DNA from: BAIKAL-G1 sp943369525
Lineage (GTDB): Bacteria > Cyanobacteriota > Cyanobacteriia > PCC-6307 > Cyanobiaceae
Length of the DNA: 64,000 nucleotides
Assembly (NCBI GenBank): GCA_943369525.1
Contig: CALRNL020000001.1
Coordinates: forward strand, 496,001-560,000
Reading direction: 5' to 3'
The position numbers and the translations under genes were made by a program. Positions 41,546-49,999 of the stretch are shown piece after piece. Each line of letters opens with the position of its first letter. Position 1 is the first letter of the stretch. Under the pieces are notes generated by a model. The model did not search any database. It was not told the origin of the DNA and saw only the letters and a list, made by a program, of their open reading frames with translations.

Positions 41546-42069
41546 CAGGCGTTCCCCAAATTAGAAATGGACTGGTCGATCAGGCGGGCCTGGGATTGGG
41601 CATCCAGCTTGGCAGCCAGGCTGGCCAGGGCCTTCTCGATGGCGAGGCGGGCCGCTTCGCGGCGCAGTTGGTCGCGAACCCTGGCGACCTCGGCGTTGAC
41701 ATCGGAATCGGCTCCCTGCTTCAGCAGCGCCATTTCCTGGATGGTGCGTTGGTCGCTCTCGAGGCGAATCGCCTGGGCCCGGGCCTTGCCATCGGCCCGT
41801 ATTTGGTCAGCCTTGGCCTGGGCGCTGGCTAGCTCCTGCTGGGCAACTGCCAGGGCTGCGCTGGCCTGGGCCAGGCTTTCTTCCGCATCTTGGAGGTCGG
41901 CGAGGATCAACTCCCGACGCCGCTGCAAGATACCCCCAAGGAAGCCGGGCAAAAACTTCACCAAAATGGCAATAACAATCGCCAGGTTGATGATGTTGGT
42001 CTGGAATGGATCAAGATTCAGACCGAAACTGCCGTGGGAGGCAAAAACAAGTGCTGGGAAGGACATCAT
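41545..42069 (-). CDS. atpF: ATP synthase F0 b subunit
   Basis: 174 aa. One N-terminal membrane helix (about 23-45: NIINLAIVIAILVKFLPGFLG) and a long charged helix that dimerises with b'. Its start overlaps the b' stop by 4 bases, which suits the 1:1 need for the two stalk chains. Confidence 0.94.
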   Translation of the reverse strand: MMSFPALVFASHGSFGLNLDPFQTNIINLAIVIAILVKFLPGFLGGILQRRRELILADLQDAEESLAQASAALAVAQQELASAQAKADQIRADGKARAQAIRLESDQRTIQEMALLKQGADSDVNAEVARVRDQLRREAARLAIEKALASLAAKLDAQSQARLIDQSISNLGNA

Positions 42070-42527
42070 TTTGCAGCCAGCAAACGGTCAACAATCAGGT
42101 CGCCGAGCTTGTTGGCATCGGCCTGAATCTGGCCGAGGGCCCCATCGCGCTGGCTATCCAATTCCCGGCGGGACGCTTCGCGGGCCGCATTGGCAGAGGC
42201 CGTAGCTGCCGCCAGGGCCTCACGGTAAAGCTGGTCCGATTCCTGCTCGGCCTCAATGATCAACGCCTGGGCCGCCTTGCGGGCGTCCTTGAGCTGCTCC
42301 TTGAGGTCGGCCTGGAGCCGTTGGACCTGGGCAAGCTTCTGCTTGGCGTCGGCACGGCTGGTATTGATGTAGCCCTCCCGATCCTCCACGGTGCGACCAA
42401 CCGGGCGGAAGAAGAGGGCATTGAGAATGAAGGTGAGGAGCACCACCTGAACCGCCATCAGCGGCAGGGTGGCATCGAGGTCAAACAGACCTCCCTCCGT
42501 GGCACCTAGCAGAAGCCAGCTGGTCAT
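42066..42527 (-). CDS. atpF': ATP synthase F0 b' subunit
   Basis: 153 aa. N-terminal helix LPLMAVQVVLLTFILNALFFRPVGRTVEDR followed by a long Ala/Glu/Lys/Gln-rich coil. Photosynthetic organisms use the b/b' pair in place of two b chains. (The gene is sometimes named atpG in cyanobacteria.) It is preceded by a 255-base spacer after atpE containing a 16-bp palindrome. Confidence 0.94.
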   Translation of the reverse strand: MTSWLLLGATEGGLFDLDATLPLMAVQVVLLTFILNALFFRPVGRTVEDREGYINTSRADAKQKLAQVQRLQADLKEQLKDARKAAQALIIEAEQESDQLYREALAAATASANAAREASRRELDSQRDGALGQIQADANKLGDLIVDRLLAAK

Positions 42528-42632
42528 GAGGCGGGGGTGCGGGCGGATGATCCGACTTGGGGCCGGTGCTCCAGCCCATCCATTGCCCCGGGCAAACCGG
42601 AACGGCGGGCTTGAAGCGGAGCGTCGGCGGCG

Positions 42633-42648
42633 TCGCCCCTAGGGGCGA
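42633..42648. promoter_or_regulatory. 16-bp perfect palindrome in the atpE-atpF' spacer
   Basis: TCGCCCCTAGGGGCGA, with a partial echo GGGGCGAACGGGC about 30 bases to the right. It lies 135 bases past atpE and 105 before atpF'. There is no T-run. In RNA it could be a processing or stability element that keeps atpE mRNA more abundant than downstream genes, or it could bind a dimeric protein as DNA. Confidence 0.4.
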
Positions 42649-42782
42649 GTGGGCTTACCTGTGGCCCCGAGGGGCGAACGGGCGAGTAAGGCTGAGGAAG
42701 TGAGGGGAAATGGGCTGGAGGCCAGGACGATCAGGACAGATCCTCCGGAGTGAGCTCCTGCTCCCCTCACCTCCATTCGCGA

Positions 42783-43028
42783 TCAGGCGAAGGGGTTGGC
42801 GAACAACAGCACCAGGGCGACCACGAGGCCGTAGATGGTGAGAGCTTCCATGAAGGCCAGGGACAGCAGCAGGGTGCCGCGAATCTTGCCTTCGGCTTCA
42901 GGCTGACGCGCGATGCCTTCGACAGCGCCGCCGGCAGCGGTGCCCTGACCGATGCCGGGGCCGATGGCGCCCAGGCCGACAGCCAGGCCAGCAGCCAGGA
43001 CAGACGCAGCGGAGGTGATGGAATCCAT
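42783..43028 (-). CDS. atpE: ATP synthase F0 c subunit
   Basis: 81 aa from ATG 43028 (MDSITSAASVLAAGLAVGLG). Two helices with the polar loop ARQPEAEGKIR; the proton-carrying carboxylate is Glu61 in SLAFMEALTIYGL. It forms the c-ring rotor, needed in many copies per complex. Confidence 0.97.
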   Translation of the reverse strand: MDSITSAASVLAAGLAVGLGAIGPGIGQGTAAGGAVEGIARQPEAEGKIRGTLLLSLAFMEALTIYGLVVALVLLFANPFA

Positions 43029-43191
43029 GGTGGAACGGGTGGGTGTGGGGCGCTGGGATTGCGCGGGACGGACCGGGGACGAAACCCTGCGCTGGGGACA
43101 TCTCTCAGCTGAGATGGGCCCGATGCAAACCGGACCTGCGCGAAGGGAGTTTGCCAGACCGGCGGACCGGCCTGGCGGGATCAGGCAAGGA

Positions 43192-43920
43192 TCAGTGGTG
43201 GGACTCGTGCACCGCTTCGCCGATGTAGTAGGCGGCGAGGGTTGCAAAAATCAGGGCCTGGATGGCACTGGTGAACAGTCCCAGCAACATGGCAGGCAGG
43301 GGCACGACAAGGGGGATGAGGAAGGCCAGCACCGCCACCACTAGTTCGTCGGCCAGGATGTTGCCGAACAGACGAAACGAGAGGGATAGGGGCTTGGTGA
43401 AGTCCTCAACAATCTTGAAGGGCACCATGATTGGCGTGGGTTCCACGTAGTACTCGAAGTACCGGAAACCCTTGCGGCTCAGGCCCGCATAGAAATAGGC
43501 GAGAGACACGAGCAGGGCCAGGGCCACCGTTGTGTTGATATCAGCAGTGGGGGCTCCCAGTTCACCATGGGGAAGAGAAATCAGCTTCCAAGGCACCAGG
43601 GCACCGCCCCAGTTGCTCACAAAGATGAACAAAAACAGGGTGCCGATGAACGGCAACCAGTCGCGGTAGGCCTTCTCGCCAATCTGCTCGCGGGTCAGGT
43701 CGCGGATGTAATCCCAGAGAAACTCCAGGAGGTTCTGCAGGCCACTGGGGTCGCGCTCGAGCTTGCGGGTACCGACAAACACCAGGGCCAGCAGGGCACC
43801 GATCACAACCCAGGAGCTCAGGAAAACCTGGCCATGGATCTTGAGATTCCCGAGGTGCCAGTAGAGGTGTTGGCCCACCTCCAGTTCGGCAAGGGGAAGA
43901 GCGAGAGGCAAGGGAAGCAT
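43192..43920 (-). CDS. atpB: ATP synthase F0 a subunit
   Basis: 242 aa from ATG 43920 (MLPLPLALPLAELEVGQHLYW). Proton half-channel subunit. SLSFRLFGNILADELVVAVLA contains the essential Arg, and YYIGEAVHESHH is the typical C-terminus. The frame opens 15 residues further upstream, but those do not fit the family. Confidence 0.96.
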   Translation of the reverse strand: MLPLPLALPLAELEVGQHLYWHLGNLKIHGQVFLSSWVVIGALLALVFVGTRKLERDPSGLQNLLEFLWDYIRDLTREQIGEKAYRDWLPFIGTLFLFIFVSNWGGALVPWKLISLPHGELGAPTADINTTVALALLVSLAYFYAGLSRKGFRYFEYYVEPTPIMVPFKIVEDFTKPLSLSFRLFGNILADELVVAVLAFLIPLVVPLPAMLLGLFTSAIQALIFATLAAYYIGEAVHESHH

Positions 43921-43966
43921 CTGGCTGAGACGTGCGGTGTCGCGAAGGCGACGGGTCGGGGACAAC

Positions 43967-44022
43967 CGGCAGAGCCGGGGTTCTGGCCGGCAGAGCCGGT
44001 GTTCTGGCCGGCAGAGCCGGTG
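43967..44022. repeat. 21-base tandem repeats forming small hairpins
   Basis: Copies start at 43967, 43988 and 44009 (third partial). Each contains CCGGC-AGA-GCCGG, able to fold into a 5-bp hairpin, followed by a GTTCTGG-type linker. The array fills much of the gap between atpI and atpB and would be transcribed in the operon mRNA just before atpB. Confidence 0.8.
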
Positions 44023-44038
44023 GGATTAGGGCGAACGC

Positions 44039-44374
44039 TCAGGAGTCGAACAGCGCCTGCAGGATCAGGGCGGGCTTGTAGAGCAGGAAGCCGAGGATGG
44101 CCGGCAACAGCTCCAACTGGGGGAAGCGGGCTCCCGCCAGCACCAGCACCGCTGGCACTAATAATTGAATCTTGCCCACCTTCTTGGAGCCGTTGCCGAG
44201 CTTGCTCACGCTGCGGGCAAGGAGCCACAGATAGAGCACACCGGCTAGGGATCCCACCAGCACACTGCCGGCGGTAGGCAGATCGAAGACCAAAGCCGTG
44301 ATGGCCACCGCCGCAGCGGAGGCCATCAAAGTGGCCAGGATCAGGCGCTGCTGAAGCCTCGCGTAAGCCTCCAT
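44039..44374 (-). CDS. atpI: ATP synthase protein I
   Basis: 111 aa from ATG 44374 (MEAYARLQQRLILATLMAS). Four hydrophobic segments; the C-terminal RFPQLELLPAILGFLLYKPALILQALFDS is characteristic. It aids c-ring assembly and is not part of the finished enzyme. The frame is open far upstream with Ala/Pro-rich sequence, so an earlier start (for example TTG 44533) cannot be excluded. First gene of the main atp operon. Confidence 0.88.
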   Translation of the reverse strand: MEAYARLQQRLILATLMASAAAVAITALVFDLPTAGSVLVGSLAGVLYLWLLARSVSKLGNGSKKVGKIQLLVPAVLVLAGARFPQLELLPAILGFLLYKPALILQALFDS

Positions 44375-44583
44375 CCCGTTACTGCCGACAGCCGAGGCCG
44401 TTGGAGTGGTCGCGGCCAGGGTGGTCGCAGCCGGAGCGGAGGTGCCCAAAGGATGCCCATCCCGGCTCTCCAGATCGAGGTTGCCCCCCTGGGAGGGAGC
44501 CTCATCGGAAGGAGAACGGGAGATGGCCTGCAAGGGCGCCGAGGCTCTGATAAGCGCGCGGAATCTATCACGCGGGTCCTGCC

Positions 44584-45786
44584 TCAGGGCCGCAGCAGCA
44601 GCACCCGTTGGTCCAGGAGGGTTCGGGCCGTGGCCAGCAGCTGGGGTGCTGGCCAGCCCAGGGGGAGCTGGCCAAGGGCCGTGGCGGGCCCAGCCGCCTC
44701 GAGGGCCTGGAGCAGGCTGACTCCATCGGCGCTGAGATCCAGGGGCGCCATGTCGGAGTCCAGCAACGCCGTGCCGGGCCAGCCCCACAGACAGGGGTTA
44801 CGCCGGCCCGTGGCGGCCAGCAACGTCCCATCGGCCTGCCAATCGGGCTGGGCGAGGGGACCGCGGCTGAGGAAGAACTCGAAATGGCTGATGTCGGGAT
44901 CGAGCTCCTCCACCAGCTGCCACTGCTGGCGCTTGGGCAGGGCCAGGGCCCGCTCCAGCAGCTCCCCCTCCAACAGCCGGGCGGGATCCCAAACCCGGGG
45001 ATTGGAGAAGCCAGCAAAGTCGAGATCGGCGGACTCCACAAAGGCGAACAGGCGGGCCAGGTTGTAGCTGGTCTCCTGGGGGTGGAGATACATGTCGGCG
45101 AAGTTGGCATCCGCCGCCGTATCTAGGGCCCAACGCTGGCGGTGGTGGCTGGCGAGGCGGTTGGTCTCAGGCAATTGGGCAAACAGCTGGCGCCCCAGGC
45201 GCAGCCCTTCGTCGCCGGTGCCCACGCCCAGCAGGCCGAGGGCCCGCTGGCTGCGATGGATTTCCCAGCGGCCCCCATCGGCATAAAGAAAGAGATGGAG
45301 CACCCCCCCCGGCTTGAGCAGGGCCGCCAGGGAGGCCAAACCCGCCTGGGGTTGGCGCAGGTGGTGCAAGACCCCCACCGAATTGATGTAGTCGAAGGGG
45401 CCTTCGCCGGCCAAATCCAGCAGGCTGCGCTGCTCGATCCGCACCGCAACGCACTGGTCGCCGCCGGAGCGGCGCAACCGCTCCCGGGCCACGGCCAGGG
45501 CACCGGCACTGATATCAACCGCCAGGAGTTCTGATCCGGGGTTGAGATGGGCCAGGTAATCGGTGCTAACGCCCGTGCCGCAGCCCGCATCAAGGATCCT
45601 GAGGGGTTCGCTGGCGCTGCCCTGGGGCGGCAGGGCCCCCGAGCAGGAGGCGAACGCCGCATCGACACACCAACGCCAGTTGTATCCCGGCGGCGGCCCG
45701 TCCTGGAGCGGATCACCGGGATAGGGGAAGCGGTCGTAGAAGGCGCTCACCACGGGGGTGGCGGCATCGGCGGGGGCCTGGGTCAT
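44584..45786 (-). CDS. SAM-dependent methyltransferase, class I
   Basis: 400 aa. SAM motif I ILDAGCGTGVSTDYL is at about 64-78, with LLAVDISAGALAVARERL and INSVGVLHHLRQPQAGLASLAALLKPGG following. The C-terminal half (about 200-400) is a separate domain with HPQETSYNLARLFAFVESADLDFAGF, seen in a group of cyanobacterial methyltransferases of unknown substrate. It is upstream of atpI on the same strand, about 210 bases away, and divergent from apcE. Confidence 0.85.
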   Translation of the reverse strand: MTQAPADAATPVVSAFYDRFPYPGDPLQDGPPPGYNWRWCVDAAFASCSGALPPQGSASEPLRILDAGCGTGVSTDYLAHLNPGSELLAVDISAGALAVARERLRRSGGDQCVAVRIEQRSLLDLAGEGPFDYINSVGVLHHLRQPQAGLASLAALLKPGGVLHLFLYADGGRWEIHRSQRALGLLGVGTGDEGLRLGRQLFAQLPETNRLASHHRQRWALDTAADANFADMYLHPQETSYNLARLFAFVESADLDFAGFSNPRVWDPARLLEGELLERALALPKRQQWQLVEELDPDISHFEFFLSRGPLAQPDWQADGTLLAATGRRNPCLWGWPGTALLDSDMAPLDLSADGVSLLQALEAAGPATALGQLPLGWPAPQLLATARTLLDQRVLLLRP

Positions 45787-45880
45787 CGGCTGGGGGGGCG
45801 CAGGACGGCCGGACCTGGCGAGCTTTTCATGGCCCCCACTGGCTGGACAGATTCAGCCCCCCAGGCTGCAAACATTTGTT

Positions 45881-45903
45881 CATGGGGCCCCGTAGGCCCC
45901 ATG
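45881..45903 (+). promoter_or_regulatory. 9-bp hairpin upstream of apcE
   Basis: CATGGGGCC (45881-45889) is complementary to GGCCCCATG (45895-45903), with five-base loop CCGTA. It ends 40 bases before the apcE start codon. With no T-run it is unlikely to terminate the divergent gene. A leader element or protein-binding site is possible. Confidence 0.4.
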
Positions 45904-45943
45904 GGCGAGCCGTAACGTGCCGACACCCGGTTCGCTCTCGTTC

Positions 45944-48900
45944 ATGACCGTGACCGCAAGCAGCGGCAGCACCAGGGTTGCTCCCCAGCGCTACGACACC
46001 CTGCCGCTCTCCAGCGTCCGTCAAGCGGAGCAGCAGGACCGCTTCCCAGATGGGGGGGAACTGGACACCCTCACCACGTTCTTCCAGAGCGGCCAGCTCC
46101 GGGTGGCCGCCGCCAAACGGCTTTCGGCCAATGCCGAGGCCATTGTGGCCCGTGCCGCTAACCGCATCTTTGTCGGTGGCACGCCCCTGTCCTATCTGGA
46201 TGCGCCCCTCAGCCCTGCTGCCGCTGACGCCACCCCCCTGGCCACCGACCAGGCCGCCTTTCAACGCTCGGTTCAGACCTTCGCCGGCGGCACAGCGAGC
46301 CGCGGCAACCTGATCACACGCCTGCTGGAAGGGGCTGGAGGTGATGCCGACGTGCGGGTGGTGCTACCCACCGGCTTCAACCCGATCAGCGTCGGTCCCT
46401 ACGGGACCGAGCGGATGAAGAAATCGATCCGCGACCTGGCCTGGTTCCTGCGCTACGTGGGCTATGCCGTGGTTGCCGGCGATCCCAGCATCTTGGCGGT
46501 GAACACCCGCGGCCTGCGCGATGTGCTCGAGAAGGGCTGCTCCCTGGCCGCCACCAACGTGGCCCTGCAGGAGATGCGTGCCGCCGCCGCTGGCCTGCTC
46601 AAGGATCTCCCGGAAGCGCGCCAGCTGGTGATCGACAGCTTCAACGTGCTGATCAAGGAACTGGACGTTGCCACCCCATCTGCCCGCCAGCGCCTGGGCA
46701 GCCCCGAGAACCAGGGCCTCCAGTTGCCCGCCACCTATGCGTTGGCCGCCCAGGGCGCCCAACGCTTCATCATGCGCAAGGTGCTCACCGGCGCTCAGAA
46801 GGCCGAAGTGGTTCGCGCCGCCTACCGCCAGGTGTTTGAACGCGACATCGCCAAGGGCTATTCCCAGGTGGTCTGCCCGGTGGAAGCCACCCAGGTGCGC
46901 CAGGGCCAGCTCTCGATGCGGGAATTCATCCGCGCCCTCGGTCACAGCAAGGAATATCGCCAGCAGTTCTACGGGCGCTTCTCCAACAGCCGGGCCGTGG
47001 AACTGGCCTTCCGCCACTTCCTTGGCCGCGGCATCAGTTCCCGCGAGGAATTCACCCGCTACTTCGACATCGTCAGTGCCCAGGGCCTCAAGGGCCTGGT
47101 GGATTCGCTGATCAACACGATCGAGTACGCCCGGGTATTTGGCGAAGAAACCGTTCCCTACCTGCGCGACATCGGCGAAGAAGCCCAGGAAAGTGCCGGT
47201 TGGGGCTCGAACCGCAAGCTGTTCCGCTTTAGCGCCCCCTTTGAAGGGGCTCCCCAGTACGTCACCCTCTACGCCAGCTACCGCCACCCCTTCGCCGACC
47301 AGCACCCCTACGGCGGCGGCAACGATCCCCTGGCCCTCAACTACGGGGCCATCTTCCCCTCCGGCACGGCATCGGTCGCCACCCGACCGGCCCCGTTCAG
47401 CTACGACAGCCGCCGAATTCTGGTGGGCAATGGCATGCGCCAGCCTGGCCAGATGAATAGCCCCCAGTTCCGGGCCTCCAGCCCCCGCAAGGTGGGGCCC
47501 AAGGTGGTGCGGCTGCAGCAGATCGCCACCGGTGGCAACTCTGTCCCCCGCCGCAGCGGCCAACCGAGCCTGCGCAACACCGAATCCAGCACCCAGGGGG
47601 TGATTCGGGCCGTGTATGTGCAAGTGCTGGGCACCGCTGGCTATGCCGGCGATCAGAACAAGGTGGAGGAGATCAAGCTCGAGAACGGCGACATCAGCCT
47701 GCGTGAGTTTGTGCGCCAAGTGGCCCGCTCCAGCGCCTTCCGTCGCCGTTATTGGAGCGGTCTTTACATCTGTAAGGCCCTGGAGGTGATGCACCGCCGC
47801 CTGCTGGGCCGTCCCACCTTTGGCCGCTGGGAAATCGACGCCTACTTCGATGTGGCCGCCCGCAAGGGCTTCTATGGCGTCGTTGACGCCATGCTCAACA
47901 GCAATGAGTACGCCACGGCCTTCGGTGAGGACACGGTCCCCTACGAGCGCTTCATCACCCCCACGGACCTCAACACCCGTCGGGTGCCTGCCCTGAAGCG
48001 GGAACTCAAGGCCACCGCCGGGGACCTGCGCCCCGGCAGCCGGCCCGATGTGCCCGTTCCCGCCGACTTCCGTTTCAGCGGCGAGCTCACTGCCCGCAAC
48101 CTGTCCGGCCGCGGTGCTCCGATCCGCGGTGGCTGGAGCGTCCAACTGGCCGGCGACAACCAGGGGCTCAGCAGCAGCCAGCCGGCGGTGCCCCAGGGCC
48201 CCGGCAGCATCCAGGCCGACCCCGAACCCAGCCGCCGCTGGAGCGCCCCCCGCTGGCAGCCCGGCGGTGGCGTAGCCGCCCTTTGGACCTCTGGGGTGAG
48301 CGGCAGCTGGAGCGCCACCACCACGCCCCCCCTGCCCAGCTCCCTGGCCCCCCAGGCCTTCAAACCGGCGATCCGGGGTGATTGGCGGCCCACGGTATCT
48401 GCAGCAGCTGGCATTGCCACCGGTCCGGTGCAGCCCAGCTCGGCCATGGCCAAGGCCCTGCGCAGCTCCGGCCGTCCCCAGGGCTTTGCCAAGCGCGCCG
48501 GCCTCGCCCGCCCCCTGGAGCTGCCCGTGTTCCCCAGCGATACGGAGTTCCAGCAAGTGATCGACGCCGTTTACCGCCAACTGCTCAACCGCCTCCCCCT
48601 AGTAGCCGAGCGCCTCGGTGATGCGGAATCCCAGCTGCGCAATGGCGGCCTCAGCGTCGCCGACTTCGTGGCCCGGGTCGCCGCCAGTGACCTGTTTGAG
48701 CGGCGTCTCAATCGGATGGCGCCCCTCAGGGCGGCCACCGCAGCCCACATGGCCCTGCTGGGCCGGGCTGCCGGACCCGAGGAAACCAGCCGATTCCTGA
48801 CCACCCGGGTCAGCCAGGGCCTGGCCAAGGCCATCGACGAACTGGTCAGCAGTGCCGACTACGCCGCCAGCTTCGGCCGTGATGGCGTGCCCTACGTGGC

Positions 48901-49006
48901 AGGCCTTAACACCCAGGACGGCATCCCCTTGGGCACCGTGAACCGCACGGCCAGCCTCTATGGGGGTAACGCCGCCCTGAATCCGCCTAGTCGCGGCACC
49001 ATCTAA
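45944..49006 (+). CDS. apcE: Phycobilisome core-membrane linker (Lcm)
   Basis: 1020 aa from ATG 45944 (MTVTASSGSTRVAPQRYDTL). The N-terminal phycobilin domain (about 1-235) has the usual insertion and a chromophore Cys199 in LEKGCSLAATN. Three linker repeats follow at about 283-405, 548-680 and 868-990, joined by flexible Pro/Ser/Gly-rich arms. Lcm scaffolds the core and passes energy to photosystem II chlorophyll. Three repeats correspond in known systems to a tricylindrical core. Strong terminator after the stop. Confidence 0.97.
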   Translation: MTVTASSGSTRVAPQRYDTLPLSSVRQAEQQDRFPDGGELDTLTTFFQSGQLRVAAAKRLSANAEAIVARAANRIFVGGTPLSYLDAPLSPAAADATPLATDQAAFQRSVQTFAGGTASRGNLITRLLEGAGGDADVRVVLPTGFNPISVGPYGTERMKKSIRDLAWFLRYVGYAVVAGDPSILAVNTRGLRDVLEKGCSLAATNVALQEMRAAAAGLLKDLPEARQLVIDSFNVLIKELDVATPSARQRLGSPENQGLQLPATYALAAQGAQRFIMRKVLTGAQKAEVVRAAYRQVFERDIAKGYSQVVCPVEATQVRQGQLSMREFIRALGHSKEYRQQFYGRFSNSRAVELAFRHFLGRGISSREEFTRYFDIVSAQGLKGLVDSLINTIEYARVFGEETVPYLRDIGEEAQESAGWGSNRKLFRFSAPFEGAPQYVTLYASYRHPFADQHPYGGGNDPLALNYGAIFPSGTASVATRPAPFSYDSRRILVGNGMRQPGQMNSPQFRASSPRKVGPKVVRLQQIATGGNSVPRRSGQPSLRNTESSTQGVIRAVYVQVLGTAGYAGDQNKVEEIKLENGDISLREFVRQVARSSAFRRRYWSGLYICKALEVMHRRLLGRPTFGRWEIDAYFDVAARKGFYGVVDAMLNSNEYATAFGEDTVPYERFITPTDLNTRRVPALKRELKATAGDLRPGSRPDVPVPADFRFSGELTARNLSGRGAPIRGGWSVQLAGDNQGLSSSQPAVPQGPGSIQADPEPSRRWSAPRWQPGGGVAALWTSGVSGSWSATTTPPLPSSLAPQAFKPAIRGDWRPTVSAAAGIATGPVQPSSAMAKALRSSGRPQGFAKRAGLARPLELPVFPSDTEFQQVIDAVYRQLLNRLPLVAERLGDAESQLRNGGLSVADFVARVAASDLFERRLNRMAPLRAATAAHMALLGRAAGPEETSRFLTTRVSQGLAKAIDELVSSADYAASFGRDGVPYVAGLNTQDGIPLGTVNRTASLYGGNAALNPPSRGTI

Positions 49007-49098
49007 CGGGGTCTAGGGCCAGTTTCTGGGGCCCCACTGGCGCCCGGGTCAACCCCAGTCGATCGGGGAGCCTCCCCTGCAAGGACCATGCCCAGCTT

Positions 49099-49127
49099 GA
49101 CCCAGGCCCCAGGCCTGGGTCTTTTTT
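49099..49127 (+). terminator. Intrinsic terminator of apcE
   Basis: 10-bp perfect stem GACCCAGGCC/GGCCTGGGTC (49099-49108 with 49112-49121), loop CCA, then six T. It is 93 bases after the apcE stop, implying that apcABC has its own promoter. Confidence 0.93.
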
Positions 49128-49197
49128 ATTGAGCCAAACCTGATCAAGTTTACTGAATTGCAAGATGTCTTCACAGGCCAATCAAGCCTGGGAATTG

Positions 49198-49227
49198 TTG
49201 ACAATCCCTATCCGGCAACCCTATGCA
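49198..49227 (+). promoter_or_regulatory. Candidate sigma-70 promoter for apcA-apcB-apcC
   Basis: -35 TTGACA (49198-49203) is a perfect consensus, with TATGCA (49222-49227) 18 bases on as the -10. Transcription would start near 49,234, giving a leader of about 240 bases, in line with the long 5' leaders reported for other cyanobacterial apc operons. Confidence 0.6.
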
Positions 49228-49473
49228 CAATTTCAGCGAAAAGCATTGCAGGCCAAGGGCTTTCAGCAATTAGCCCGCCGTGAAGAACTGTTACCAAGGC
49301 CGCTCTTGCTGCGGCTCCCTAGCGCAGAATAACTCGGCGAACAGCACTGCTGACGCCTCCCCCGGACCCAGGTCAAGCAAGCAAAGCTTGCAAGACCAAA
49401 GCCGAGGGTGCCACCCTTACCCACCGGATATCGGTCACCATTCTGGCGACCGCTTGTTTCGAGGCAGAACTGC

Positions 49474-49959
49474 ATGAGCATCGTCTCCAACTCGATCATC
49501 AACGCGGACGCCGAAGCCCGCTACCTCAGCCCTGGCGAACTCGACCAGATCAAGTCCTTCGTGAGTGGCGGTCAACGCCGTTTGCGGGTGGCCCAGGTCT
49601 TGAGCGAGAGCCGCGAGCGCATCGTCAAGCAGGCCGGCGGTCAGCTGTTCCAAAGGCGTCCCGACCTGATCTCCCCCGGCGGCAATGCCTACGGCGAGGA
49701 GATGACCGCTTCCTGTCTGCGGGACATGGACTACTACCTCCGCCTGGTGACCTACGGGGTCATCGCCGGTGATGTCACCCCGATTGAAGAAATCGGCATC
49801 ATTGGTGCCCGTGAGATGTACCGCTCCCTCGGCACCCCCCTCGAGGCCATGGCGGAAGCCGTGCGCGAGATGAAGGCTGCGTCCACGAGCCTGCTCACCG
49901 GCTCTGATGCCGAAGAAGCCGGCTTCTACTTCGACTACGTCGTCGGCGCCCTCTCCTGA
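49474..49959 (+). CDS. apcA: Allophycocyanin alpha subunit
   Basis: 161 aa from ATG 49474 (MSIVSNSIINADAEARYLSPGEL). Phycocyanobilin attaches at Cys81 in TASCLRDMDYYLR. Pairs with ApcB to form the trimeric discs of the phycobilisome core. First gene of apcABC; 40 bases before apcB. Confidence 0.98.
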   Translation: MSIVSNSIINADAEARYLSPGELDQIKSFVSGGQRRLRVAQVLSESRERIVKQAGGQLFQRRPDLISPGGNAYGEEMTASCLRDMDYYLRLVTYGVIAGDVTPIEEIGIIGAREMYRSLGTPLEAMAEAVREMKAASTSLLTGSDAEEAGFYFDYVVGALS

Positions 49960-49999
49960 GGCTGCTTCCCTTCACCCCTCCGCCTCCTTTCAAGGTTCC

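Larger units (their letters stand above)
49007..49473. other. 467-base apcE-apcA spacer
   Basis: It holds the apcE terminator, a promoter candidate near 49,200 and a long presumed leader (about 240 bases) before apcA. No gene is supported. The part from about 49,130 to 49,300 is AT-richer than the flanks, as expected for a strong promoter region. Confidence 0.55.

Noticed and set aside
40223..42205. Plus-strand open frame of 660 codons opposite atpA, atpH and atpF
   Set aside because: Antisense to three certain ATP synthase genes; His/Asp/Gly-rich shadow.
43967..44022. CRISPR-like repeat array
   Set aside because: Repeats are contiguous 21-base units with no variable spacers and no cas genes nearby, so it is a tandem repeat.
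46364..48580. Minus-strand open frame of 738 codons opposite apcE
   Set aside because: Antisense to apcE with low-complexity composition; apcE is certain.
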